NCBI GenBank assembly: GCA_027858555.1
Contig: JAQICP010000575.1
Span: 1-14,424 of the forward strand
Direction: 5' to 3'
DNA length: 14,424 bases
Source: Vallitaleaceae bacterium
GTDB lineage: Bacteria > Bacillota > Clostridia > Lachnospirales > Vallitaleaceae
Every line of letters starts with the position of its first letter. Position 1 is the first letter of the stretch. This document shows positions 1 to 6,703 of the stretch, one piece after another. The notes under the pieces are model-generated. The model was not told the origin of the DNA. It did not search any database and saw only the letters and a list, made by a program, of their open reading frames with translations. Both the position numbers and the translations under genes were made by a program.

Positions 1-1392
1 TACTGCAACTCGATCACAGATACCAAAAATCTCTTCAATATCTGAGGAGATATAGATAATAGTAGCTTTTTTACGAAGCAAGTCGTTAATGATATTATAG
101 ATATCCACTTTACTAGCATAATCAATACCTCTAGTAGGTTCATCCATAATGAAAATCTTAGCCCTGCTCATCATCCATTTTGTCACAATGGCCTTTTGTA
201 GATTGCCGCCACTATATTTTGTAATATCATTTATGACATTGGGTGAGATATTGGTCTTATCCATATAATCCAAAACAAATTGGTTCAAATAGTTCATATC
301 GAGTATCTGATTTTGAGCAAACCGCCTTAATGATGGTAGCGCTACATTTTGTATGGTATTTAAGGTTTTAAAGAGAGATTCTCTATATTTATCCTCTGGA
401 ACTAGTGCAATATCATTTTTAATGGCGTCTATTGGTGAATTGATTTCTACCTTTTTGCCATGTATAAGAATTTCACCTTCGCATTTTATGGCACCAAACA
501 AACAATTGGCGAGCAGACTTCTACCTGATCCAGCAAGGCCGGTAATACCAAGAATTTCGCCTTCTTTAATACTGAAATTGACATTTTTTAATATGTCTTT
601 AAAGCCGATGTTCTTAACCGTAAAAGCTGTTCGACCTTTTTCGATGTTGAGTTTGGGATATCTACCATGTATATAATGGATACTCAACATCTTGATGATA
701 TCCTCTTCTGTTATATCTGCGACTATTTCTGTACCAACTACCATACCATGACGAATAACAGATATTCGATTAGCAATAGCAAGTACGTCATCAATACAAT
801 GTGTGATGAAAAAGATACCAACACCTTTACTGCGTATATCTTCAACTATTTGATAGAGCATGACTTTTTCATGATGGGTCAGTGCTGCTGAAGGTTCATC
901 CAATATAACGATTTTAGCATCTGCAATATAGGCCCTTAAAAACTGAATCATCTGTCTTTGCGCTAAACCGAGTGAACTGACCTTTGCCTTGGAATCAAAT
1001 GGTAAGTCCAGGTTCTTAATTAGCTGGTCGAACATATAATCCAATTTTTCATAATCTATGAGCTTTAGAAGCTTATTCTTAATTGGCAAATTACTAAAGA
1101 ATAGGTTTTCTGCAACTGATAAATTATCCATTAATGTCAAATTCTGTGGCACATAGATGATATCCTTCTTAATATCTGAACGGTTTACGATGGGCTTGCC
1201 TTTATAGAATATTTCACCATAATTAGGGGTAAGCACACCGGTAACTAACTGCATAAGAATACTTTTACCAGAGCCGTTTTCACCCATAATGGCATGGATT
1301 TCTCCTGCAAACAAATCCAGATTAACACCAGTTAATGAAAAATCGTTAATATTTAGTTGTATGTTTTTTAATTCAAATAATGGTGTAATCAC
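1..1392 (-). CDS. Sugar ABC importer ATPase, RbsA/XylG-type double NBD (3' end off window)
   Basis: The 464 visible codons make a cytoplasmic ATPase with two nucleotide-binding domains, the CUT2 layout of ribose/xylose/galactose importers. The start is GTG at 1392, set by AGGAGG at 1398-1403 (5-nt spacing). NBD1 has Walker A GENGSGKS (37-44), Walker B ILDEPSAAL (163-171) and an H-loop histidine at 198. NBD2 has the family's lysine-free P-loop GLAGSGRS (285-292), a VPEDKYRESL motif (331-340), signature YSGGNLQK (393-400) and MDEPTRGID (416-424). The NBD1 signature is odd: SLGLAQRQ (140-147) where relatives have something like LSVGQQQ. The family is usually about 500 residues, so roughly 30-40 are missing beyond the left edge. 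It lies 14 bp after the DeoR-type gene, clearly in one operon. Permease and binding-protein genes probably follow off-window. The transported sugar cannot be told. Confidence 0.93.
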   Translation of the reverse strand, partial: MITPLFELKNIQLNINDFSLTGVNLDLFAGEIHAIMGENGSGKSILMQLVTGVLTPNYGEIFYKGKPIVNRSDIKKDIIYVPQNLTLMDNLSVAENLFFSNLPIKNKLLKLIDYEKLDYMFDQLIKNLDLPFDSKAKVSSLGLAQRQMIQFLRAYIADAKIVILDEPSAALTHHEKVMLYQIVEDIRSKGVGIFFITHCIDDVLAIANRISVIRHGMVVGTEIVADITEEDIIKMLSIHYIHGRYPKLNIEKGRTAFTVKNIGFKDILKNVNFSIKEGEILGITGLAGSGRSLLANCLFGAIKCEGEILIHGKKVEINSPIDAIKNDIALVPEDKYRESLFKTLNTIQNVALPSLRRFAQNQILDMNYLNQFVLDYMDKTNISPNVINDITKYSGGNLQKAIVTKWMMSRAKIFIMDEPTRGIDYASKVDIYNIINDLLRKKATIIYISSDIEEIFGICDRVAV

Positions 1393-1406
1393 AATAACCT
1401 CCTAGG

Positions 1407-2180
1407 TTAACGCTCATAAGCATTAACGGATGTAAAAACTTTCAAATTATGATCAAATAGATAATCTTTATATATATTGTTTAAAGAGGAATCAGTTAGT
1501 ATGTTTTTAGAGTCACTAACTTGGCAAACACGATAAAGAGCCTTTTTACCAAAATACTTGGACAAGCATACCATGCTGATAGTTTTTGACACGGGCAGAG
1601 CTTTTTGAATGAGCGTTGCTTTTTTTGTGCTCGATACAGTAACACCAACATGGATGTCAATCCCATCAGCTTCAATGAATAGGTGATTAAAGGTAAAATG
1701 TTCTAGATTATCAATGGACATCTGGCCATATAAACCAAAACCATCTAAATCGCCACCTAGAACGATGAGATTGTTGGTAGGTGAATTAGAAAAGACTTCT
1801 GCAATTCGCAAATCATTGGTGATTACGGTCAGGTTGTTTTTGGTAGCTAGCTTTTTTGCAATCTGAAGGTTGACAAAGCCTTCTGTTAGCATGATGGTAT
1901 CAAAATCTGTGACTAGATGAAATGCAGTTGTTGCTATTTCTTTGCATTGCTCTATTGTCTTATAATCCTCAGGAGGATCGACTTTTTCTTCTTCGATATA
2001 ATCCAAGATCACTGCGCCACCATGAATTCTCTGAAGAAAGCCTTCGCGCTCTAATTTAACTAAATCCCTGCGTATTGTCACTTCTGTTACGTCCAATAGT
2101 TCGCTGAGTTTAGTTACTGAGACTTTTTTATCTTCGATAAGATGATTTTTTATGATTTTTACTCTCTCGATGGCAAACAT
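1407..2180 (-). CDS. DeoR-family transcriptional repressor
   Basis: This 257-residue protein has normal DeoR-family length. An N-terminal winged helix-turn-helix (about 5-58) shows the family pattern VTKLSELLDVTEVTIRRDL (22-40) and then LQRIHGGA (49-56). The C-terminal DeoR sensor domain (about 75-235) normally binds a phosphorylated sugar. Landmarks include VITNDLRIA (119-127), VLGGDLDG (140-147) and FIEADGIDIHVGV (168-180). Two pocket motifs deviate. The usual D-x-GTT stretch reads TEGFVNLQ (99-106), and the usual D-S-S-K-F-G reads CLSKYFGK (205-212), lacking the aspartate. The effector may therefore be unusual, or the site weakened. The minus-strand ribosome site AGGACAGG is at 2194-2187. 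It is the first gene of the leftward operon and is divergent from the chvE-type operon, so both are likely targets. Family assignment is firm; target and effector are inferred. Confidence 0.93.
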   Translation of the reverse strand: MFAIERVKIIKNHLIEDKKVSVTKLSELLDVTEVTIRRDLVKLEREGFLQRIHGGAVILDYIEEEKVDPPEDYKTIEQCKEIATTAFHLVTDFDTIMLTEGFVNLQIAKKLATKNNLTVITNDLRIAEVFSNSPTNNLIVLGGDLDGFGLYGQMSIDNLEHFTFNHLFIEADGIDIHVGVTVSSTKKATLIQKALPVSKTISMVCLSKYFGKKALYRVCQVSDSKNILTDSSLNNIYKDYLFDHNLKVFTSVNAYER

Positions 2181-2202
2181 AAGATTCCTGTCCTATAGTT
2201 AG

Positions 2203-2225
2203 TGTGCGTTAATTGTATACGAACA
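2203..2225. promoter_or_regulatory. Candidate DeoR-family operator over the deoR promoter
   Basis: TGTGCG (2203-2208) and CGAACA (2220-2225) form an imperfect inverted pair whose starts are 17 bp apart. The site covers the predicted -10 and start point of the leftward promoter. CGAACA/TGTTCG half-sites resemble known DeoR-family operators such as that of GlpR. The same hexamers cluster over the divergent forward promoter. Binding by the neighbouring repressor is inferred. Confidence 0.4.
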
Positions 2226-2253
2226 TAATACTATATATAATATGAAATAACAA
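2225..2253 (-). promoter_or_regulatory. Candidate sigma-A promoter of the deoR-type operon
   Basis: Read on the minus strand, TTGTTA (plus 2253-2248) is followed after exactly 17 nt by TATTAT (plus 2230-2225). Transcription would start near 2218, about 38 nt upstream of the repressor start codon. The -10 overlaps the CGAACA box at 2220-2225, which fits autorepression. The prediction comes only from hexamer match and spacing. Confidence 0.55.
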
Positions 2254-2272
2254 CAGAATTGTAGCAATGAAT

Positions 2273-2304
2273 CGTAAAACTGCACAAATGAAAACATAAA
2301 ATAA
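2273..2304 (+). promoter_or_regulatory. Candidate AraC-type activator site upstream of the chvE-type promoter
   Basis: ACATAAAATAA at 2294-2304 matches 11 bases of the perfect direct repeat found upstream of the sensor operon (9111-9143). Its first base lies 22 bp upstream of the -35 hexamer at 2316. A weaker half-match, CGTAAAA, begins at 2273, 22 bp before the CATAAAA core. Spacing of two helical turns next to a -35 is typical of AraC-family activators. The region is AT-rich, so a chance match remains possible. Confidence 0.35.
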
Positions 2305-2315
2305 CACGATTATTG

Positions 2316-2344
2316 TTGACATTTGACTATGGAGATGATAAAAT
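2316..2344 (+). promoter_or_regulatory. Sigma-A promoter of the chvE-gguAB-type operon
   Basis: A perfect TTGACA (2316-2321) is followed after exactly 17 nt by TAAAAT (2339-2344). Transcription should begin near 2351, leaving a leader of about 235 nt before the binding-protein start codon. The start point sits just upstream of clustered CGAACA boxes, placing the promoter under likely repressor control. Confidence 0.75.
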
Positions 2345-2354
2345 ACAAACAAAT

Positions 2355-2443
2355 CGAACATAAACGAACATTAAAACGCACAATACTGAAAGGCAATAAT
2401 AGTAAAATGGATAAACCGAACAAAATCGGCACAATATAGAACA
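2355..2443. promoter_or_regulatory. Cluster of CGAACA repressor half-sites downstream of the forward promoter
   Basis: Hexamers lie in the same orientation at 2355-2360 (CGAACA), 2365-2370 (CGAACA), 2377-2382 (CGCACA), 2417-2422 (CGAACA), 2427-2433 (CGGCACA) and 2438-2443 (AGAACA). An inverted copy, TGTTCG, is at 2483-2488. Within each group the spacing is 10-12 bp, about one helical turn, so boxes face the same side of DNA. The first group begins a few bases after the predicted start point. This is a plausible multi-site operator for the adjacent DeoR-type protein, by analogy with family operators; binding is not shown. Confidence 0.45.
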
Positions 2444-2493
2444 TTTTATGACCAGCTGAAGGTAGTGGATTAAATTAGGGCATGTTCGATTCG

Positions 2494-2549
2494 ATATGGA
2501 ATAATTGTAAGAACTAATCTTCAATGTAGTTTTACGAGAGGTTCCATAT
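2494..2549 (+). promoter_or_regulatory. Structured RNA leader element in the chvE-type 5' UTR
   Basis: Two nested stems can form. The outer stem pairs ATATGGAA (2494-2501) with TTCCATAT (2542-2549), 8 of 8. The inner stem pairs GTAA (2507-2510) plus AACTA (2512-2516) with TAGTT-TTAC (2527-2535), with one bulged G at 2511 and a 10-nt loop. An asymmetric internal loop separates them. The element ends about 23 nt before the AAAGGAGG ribosome site, and no long U-run follows. I do not recognise it as a known riboswitch class. The rest of 2181-2585 shows only the promoters and boxes listed separately. Confidence 0.35.
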
Positions 2550-2585
2550 AAAAAAGGTACACGTTATTATAAAAGGAGGAAGTTT

Positions 2586-3740
2586 ATGAAAAAGTTTTTA
2601 GCAATATTTATGGCAGTAGCATTAGTTTTATCATTTGCTGGTTGTAGCAAAGATGAACCAGCAACAGATGCAGGTACAACAGATCCAGTAGTAGAAGACA
2701 CAGCAGATGATACAGAGACAGTTGTAGACACTACAGACATAGAAGTAACATCTGAAGGTGACTATGTTGGGATTTCAATGCCTACTCAATCTTCTGAAAG
2801 ATGGATTAAAGATGGCGCAGCTATGAAAGACATCCTTGAAGCAAAAGGTTATGTAGTTGACCTTCAATATGCAGAAGATGATATTCCTACACAAAAAGCA
2901 CAAATCGAAAATATGATAACAAAAGGTGCAAAAGTACTTGTAGTTGCAGCAATCGATGGTTCTACATTATCAGACACATTGGATGCAGCAGGCGAACAAG
3001 GCGTTAAAGTTATATCTTATGATAGACTTTTAGTAAATACTGAAGCTGTATCATATTATGCAACATTTGATAACAGAGGCGTTGGTAGACTTCAAGGTCA
3101 ATCATTAGTAGATGGTTTAATGGCACTTAAAGGTGAAGGCCCTTACAATATCGAGTTATTCGCAGGTTCTCCTGACGATACTAACTCATTCTATTTCTTT
3201 GCAGGCGCAATGGATATATTACAACCACTTATCGATGACGGTACAGTTGTAGTAAAATCTGAACAAGTAACTCAAGAAGAAGTTGGAACATTACGTTGGG
3301 ATGGCGCAGTTGCCCAAGCACGTATGGATGCAATATTAGCTTCTAACTATTCATCAGGCGACACACTTCACGGTGTACTTAGCCCATATGATGGTATTTC
3401 AAGAGGTATCTTATCTTCACTTGAAGCTTTTGGTTATACAGGTACAGACATTCCAGTTGTAACTGGACAAGATGCTGAAGCAGCTTCTATAAAATTAATT
3501 ATCGCTGGCGAGCAATACTCAACAATCCTTAAAGACACACGTGACCTTGCAGCTGTAGCAGCAGGCATGGTTGATGCAGTTCTTACAGGTAGTGAGCCTG
3601 AAATCAACGATACTACAACTTATGATAACAATGTTAAAATTGTTCCATCATATTTGTTAATACCTTATACTGTAACTATTGAGAATTATCAAGAATTAGT
3701 TATGGATTCAGGATATTTAAAACCAGAAGACATTCAATAA
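2586..3740 (+). CDS. chvE: ChvE-type monosaccharide-binding lipoprotein of a sugar ABC importer
   Basis: This is the extracellular substrate-binding component of a CUT2 importer, 384 residues. Residues 1-20 are a lipoprotein signal peptide ending in the lipobox FAGC, with C20 as the lipid anchor. An acidic, Thr-rich linker follows (about 21-58), then a periplasmic-binding-protein type 1 domain (about 60-384). Sugar-site landmarks of the XylF/ChvE class are ERW (71-73), SYDRLLVN (144-151), YYATFDN (157-163), GSPDD (194-198) and GQDAE (294-298). The stretch GEQYSTILKDTRDLA (308-322) is characteristic of ChvE rather than XylF. ChvE homologues accept several aldoses, so the substrate is probably a monosaccharide such as galactose, glucose, arabinose or xylose. 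The start is fixed by AAAGGAGG at 2573-2580. Codon choice looks more uniform (many GCA, ACA, GTA) than in neighbours, as in a highly expressed gene. Confidence 0.95.
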   Translation: MKKFLAIFMAVALVLSFAGCSKDEPATDAGTTDPVVEDTADDTETVVDTTDIEVTSEGDYVGISMPTQSSERWIKDGAAMKDILEAKGYVVDLQYAEDDIPTQKAQIENMITKGAKVLVVAAIDGSTLSDTLDAAGEQGVKVISYDRLLVNTEAVSYYATFDNRGVGRLQGQSLVDGLMALKGEGPYNIELFAGSPDDTNSFYFFAGAMDILQPLIDDGTVVVKSEQVTQEEVGTLRWDGAVAQARMDAILASNYSSGDTLHGVLSPYDGISRGILSSLEAFGYTGTDIPVVTGQDAEAASIKLIIAGEQYSTILKDTRDLAAVAAGMVDAVLTGSEPEINDTTTYDNNVKIVPSYLLIPYTVTIENYQELVMDSGYLKPEDIQ

Positions 3741-3756
3741 TTATAAGAGTTTACTT

Positions 3757-3787
3757 TCGGGTAGTAGGATCACTACTGCCCGATTTT
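3757..3787 (+). terminator. Attenuator-like hairpin between the binding-protein and ATPase genes
   Basis: An 11-bp stem pairs 3757-3767 with 3773-3783 (one G-U pair) around a 5-nt loop, followed by only four T (3784-3787). The short U-run suggests partial termination or protection of the upstream mRNA 3' end. Either would give more binding protein than ATPase and permease, a common arrangement in sugar ABC operons. I see no strong new promoter between it and 3831. Confidence 0.7.
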
Positions 3788-3830
3788 GATGATATGATAT
3801 AATGAAAGAAAGTGGCAAAGGAGTGGAACA

Positions 3831-5360
3831 ATGGAACAATATATATTAGAGATGAGAAATATAACTAAATTGTTTCCTGGCGTCAAAGCTCTTGATAATG
3901 TTAGTATTCAAGTGAAAGCTAAGCACATTCATGCCCTAGTTGGCGAGAATGGTGCAGGGAAATCTACCTTGATGAACGTATTAAGTGGCGTATATCCTCA
4001 TGGAACATATGAAGGGGACATAGTAGTAGACGGTGAAGTCTGTGGTTTTAGAAATATAAAGGAAAGTGAAGCAAAAGGAATAGCTATAATTCATCAGGAA
4101 TTAGCTTTAATTCCCACATTATCCATTGCTGAAAACGTTTTCTTAGGTAATGAACGATCAGATAATGGTTTTATTATCAGTTGGAATAGAACACGTCTAG
4201 AAACAGTTAAAATGCTTGAAAAAGTAGGCCTTAAAGAACATATTGATACAAAAGTCAAAGATATCGGTGTAAGTAAACAGCAATTGGTTGAAATAGTAAA
4301 AGCCATGGCAAAAGATGTTAAGATACTGATCTTAGATGAGCCAACAGCAGCACTTAACGATGAAGATTCAGATCATTTATTAGATCTATTATTAGAACTT
4401 AAGGACCATGGTATCACCAGTATTATTATCTCACATAAATTGAACGAGGTAACTAAGATTGCTGATGAAATTACGGTAATTCGGGATGGAAAAGTCATTG
4501 AGACCTTAACAAAGAATGTTGATGATATTTCAGAAGCACGCATTATCAAAGGCATGGTTGGAAGAGAGATGACAGATCGGTTTCCAAAGCGTACACATAA
4601 AATAGGACCAATCTCTTTTGAGGTGAAGCAGTGGAATGCATATGACCCAAAAGATGAAACAAAACATGTTCTTAAGGATATAAATCTCAACGCAAGACAA
4701 GGCGAGGTAGTCGGACTTGCTGGGTTGATGGGAGCTGGTAGGACTGAGCTCGCCATGAGCGTATTTGGACGTACGTTCGGTAAGAGGATTACCGGTCAAG
4801 TCATTAAAGATGGCAAAGAGTTGATTATGCATACTGCAAAAGATGCGATTTCAAACGGACTTGCCTATGCAACAGAAGACAGAAAGACAGCTGGTTTAAT
4901 CTTGATGCAGGATATACGAAGAAACATCTCATTACCATCACTTGAAAAGATTAGTAAACATATGATTATCAATGAATTTCAGGAAATCAGAGTTGCTGAG
5001 GAGTATCGCAAAAAACTTCGTATTAAGTCCACTGGTATATTACAAAAAACAGGCAACTTATCAGGTGGTAATCAGCAAAAAGTTGTATTTAGTAAATGGA
5101 TATACTCAGATCCAGATGTGCTTATACTAGATGAACCGACTAGAGGTATTGATGTCGGTGCAAAATATGAAATATACTCAGTTATTAATGAATTAGCTGA
5201 AAAAGGTAAAACAATCATTATGATTTCTTCAGAATTACCCGAAATTCTCGGAATGTGTGATAGAATATATGTAATGAATGAAGGGCGTATAGTTGGAGAA
5301 CTAGGCGCAACAGAGGCAACGCCAGAAAGTGTTATGCATTGCATTATGAATAGTCATTAG
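3831..5360 (+). CDS. gguA: Monosaccharide ABC importer ATPase, GguA-type double NBD
   Basis: This 509-residue protein is the full-length cytoplasmic energy-coupling subunit of the ChvE-dependent importer. NBD1 has Walker A GENGAGKST (38-46), a Q-loop in HQELALIP (88-95), Walker B LILDEPTAAL (166-175) and H-loop histidine 202. Its signature region is IGVSKQQLVE (145-154), with serine where glycine is usual. NBD2 has the lysine-free P-loop GLMGAGRT (298-305), TEDRKTAGL (348-356), signature LSGGNQQK (410-417) and LILDEPTRGID (431-441). This pairing of a canonical and a degenerate P-loop is normal for CUT2 ATPases. Ribosome site AAAGGAG is at 3817-3823, 7 nt before ATG. It follows the binding-protein gene by 90 bp containing a hairpin, and precedes the permease gene by 10 bp. 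A palindromic cre-like sequence lies inside the gene at 4130-4143. Confidence 0.95.
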   Translation: MEQYILEMRNITKLFPGVKALDNVSIQVKAKHIHALVGENGAGKSTLMNVLSGVYPHGTYEGDIVVDGEVCGFRNIKESEAKGIAIIHQELALIPTLSIAENVFLGNERSDNGFIISWNRTRLETVKMLEKVGLKEHIDTKVKDIGVSKQQLVEIVKAMAKDVKILILDEPTAALNDEDSDHLLDLLLELKDHGITSIIISHKLNEVTKIADEITVIRDGKVIETLTKNVDDISEARIIKGMVGREMTDRFPKRTHKIGPISFEVKQWNAYDPKDETKHVLKDINLNARQGEVVGLAGLMGAGRTELAMSVFGRTFGKRITGQVIKDGKELIMHTAKDAISNGLAYATEDRKTAGLILMQDIRRNISLPSLEKISKHMIINEFQEIRVAEEYRKKLRIKSTGILQKTGNLSGGNQQKVVFSKWIYSDPDVLILDEPTRGIDVGAKYEIYSVINELAEKGKTIIMISSELPEILGMCDRIYVMNEGRIVGELGATEATPESVMHCIMNSH

Positions 5361-5370
5361 GAGGTTAATC

Positions 5371-6537
5371 ATGGGAAAAACTAGTTCAATTATTAGAGGT
5401 AATCTAAGGCAGTATGTAATGATTATCGCGTTAGTCAGTGTTATTATATTATTTCAAATTAGTACCGAAGGTGTCTTATTGATGCCACTGAATATAGCAA
5501 ACATAATCTCACAGAACTCATATATCTTTATATTAGCTGTTGGTATGCTACTTGCTATCTTAACCAATGGTAATATTGACTTGTCTGTTGGATCAGTTTG
5601 CGCCGTCGTTGGTGCTATTTCAGCTGTTATGGTTGTTAAAATGGACCTACCAGTTTTCCTTGGTATTGGGGTTGGCCTTGGTATTGGTATTATTATCGGC
5701 ATGTGGCACGGATTCTGGATTGCATATGCAGGCGTACCTGCTTTCATCGTAACACTTGCAGGTATGTTGATTTTTAGGGGTCTTACAATGGTTATTTTGC
5801 AAGGTACTTCTTTAGCACCAATGCCAGATTCTTATAAATTTATCGCATCAGGTTTTATTGCACCTGATTTACAAGTTGCTGGACTTAACCTTATCGCAAT
5901 GATTGCAGGTGTTGTAGCTTCAATACTATATGTAATCAGTCAGATGGTTAGTCGAGGTAATAAAAGAAAATATGGATTTGACGTACAATCTTATAAATCT
6001 TTAATACCGCAGATGGCAGGTATGATCATCATAGTTAATGCATTTACATATGCACTCGCAAGCTATAAAGGTATTCCTATGGTACTGGTACTTGTAATTG
6101 CTTTGGTAGCAATATATACTTTTATTACCACCAAAACAATTCCGGGTCGACATATCTACGCCTATGGTGGCAACACTGTAGCGGCAAGGTTGTCAGGTGT
6201 TAATACCAAGAAAGTCCTTTTCTGGGTATATGTGAACATGGGCTTGCTTTCAGCTGTTGCAGGTATCGTATTTACAGGGCGACTTAATTCAGCAACACCA
6301 AAAGCTGGTGTCGGTTTTGAGCTGGATGCCATCGCAGCATGTTTCATCGGTGGTGCATCCACCACAGGTGGTATTGGTACTGTAATTGGGGCTATCGTTG
6401 GTGCACTCCTCATGGGTGTACTCAACAATGGTATGTCAATTATGGGTGTCAGCATTGACTGGCAACAAACAATTAAAGGATTAGTACTACTCGCAGCAGT
6501 AGCATTTGATGTTTATTCTAAATCAAAAACTAAGTAG
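5371..6537 (+). CDS. gguB: Monosaccharide ABC importer permease, GguB/XylH-type
   Basis: This 388-residue polytopic membrane protein belongs to the branched-chain/ribose permease family (BPD_transp_2). It forms the channel through which sugar delivered by the ChvE-type lipoprotein enters. Hydrophobic segments run through almost the whole length, including about 14-30, 50-66, 72-90, 95-116, 124-146, 173-192, 212-230, 236-252, 284-303, 318-352 and 367-380. Conserved landmarks are LTNGNIDLSVGS (64-75) near the N-terminus and the ATPase-contact region GGNTVAARLSGVN (266-278). The hydrophilic stretch RGNKRKYGFDVQSYKS (195-210) is the extra loop that makes XylH/GguB longer than RbsC. The ribosome site AGGAGG (5359-5364) overlaps the stop codon of the ATPase gene, so translation is probably coupled. 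A strong terminator follows, making this the last gene of the operon. Confidence 0.95.
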   Translation: MGKTSSIIRGNLRQYVMIIALVSVIILFQISTEGVLLMPLNIANIISQNSYIFILAVGMLLAILTNGNIDLSVGSVCAVVGAISAVMVVKMDLPVFLGIGVGLGIGIIIGMWHGFWIAYAGVPAFIVTLAGMLIFRGLTMVILQGTSLAPMPDSYKFIASGFIAPDLQVAGLNLIAMIAGVVASILYVISQMVSRGNKRKYGFDVQSYKSLIPQMAGMIIIVNAFTYALASYKGIPMVLVLVIALVAIYTFITTKTIPGRHIYAYGGNTVAARLSGVNTKKVLFWVYVNMGLLSAVAGIVFTGRLNSATPKAGVGFELDAIAACFIGGASTTGGIGTVIGAIVGALLMGVLNNGMSIMGVSIDWQQTIKGLVLLAAVAFDVYSKSKTK

Positions 6538-6546
6538 TGCATATAA

Positions 6547-6593
6547 TAACAGACCTTGGATGATCATAATTAATCCAAGGTCTGTTAATTTTT
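6547..6593 (+). terminator. Intrinsic terminator of the chvE-gguAB-type operon
   Basis: A perfect 15-bp stem pairs 6547-6561 with 6573-6587 around an 11-nt loop, and TTTTT follows at 6589-6593. It begins 9 bp after the permease stop codon. It isolates the importer operon from the chemoreceptor gene. Confidence 0.92.
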
Positions 6594-6602
6594 ACATTAT
6601 AC

Positions 6603-6631
6603 TTGATAAAGAATATTTAATTCCTTATACT
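6603..6631 (+). promoter_or_regulatory. Sigma-A promoter of the chemoreceptor gene
   Basis: TTGATA (6603-6608) is followed after exactly 17 nt by TATACT (6626-6631), so transcription would start near 6638, about 66 nt before the start codon. No flagellar sigma-D type promoter was recognised here. The ACATAAAATAA motif is not present upstream, so the receptor may not be under the same regulator. Confidence 0.6.
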
Positions 6632-6703
6632 GATTATATGACATATTAACAATTACACAGTAACTAGATTGTAACAATCAATAGTTTGAATTAGGGGTGT
6701 AAG

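Noticed and set aside
353..891. Plus-strand open frames over the left-edge ATPase gene
   Set aside because: They lie antisense to a continuous, motif-rich ABC ATPase reading frame that starts at 1392 with a strong ribosome site.
2327..2524. 65-codon minus-strand open frame in the divergent intergenic region
   Set aside because: It overlies the forward promoter, operator boxes and leader, has a low-complexity Cys/Tyr-rich translation, no family resemblance, and no ribosome site I can support.
6594..6604. Possible ACATAAAATAA-like activator site before the chemoreceptor promoter
   Set aside because: Only a weak ACATTATAC match is present and it is too close to the -35, so no shared activator site is supported.
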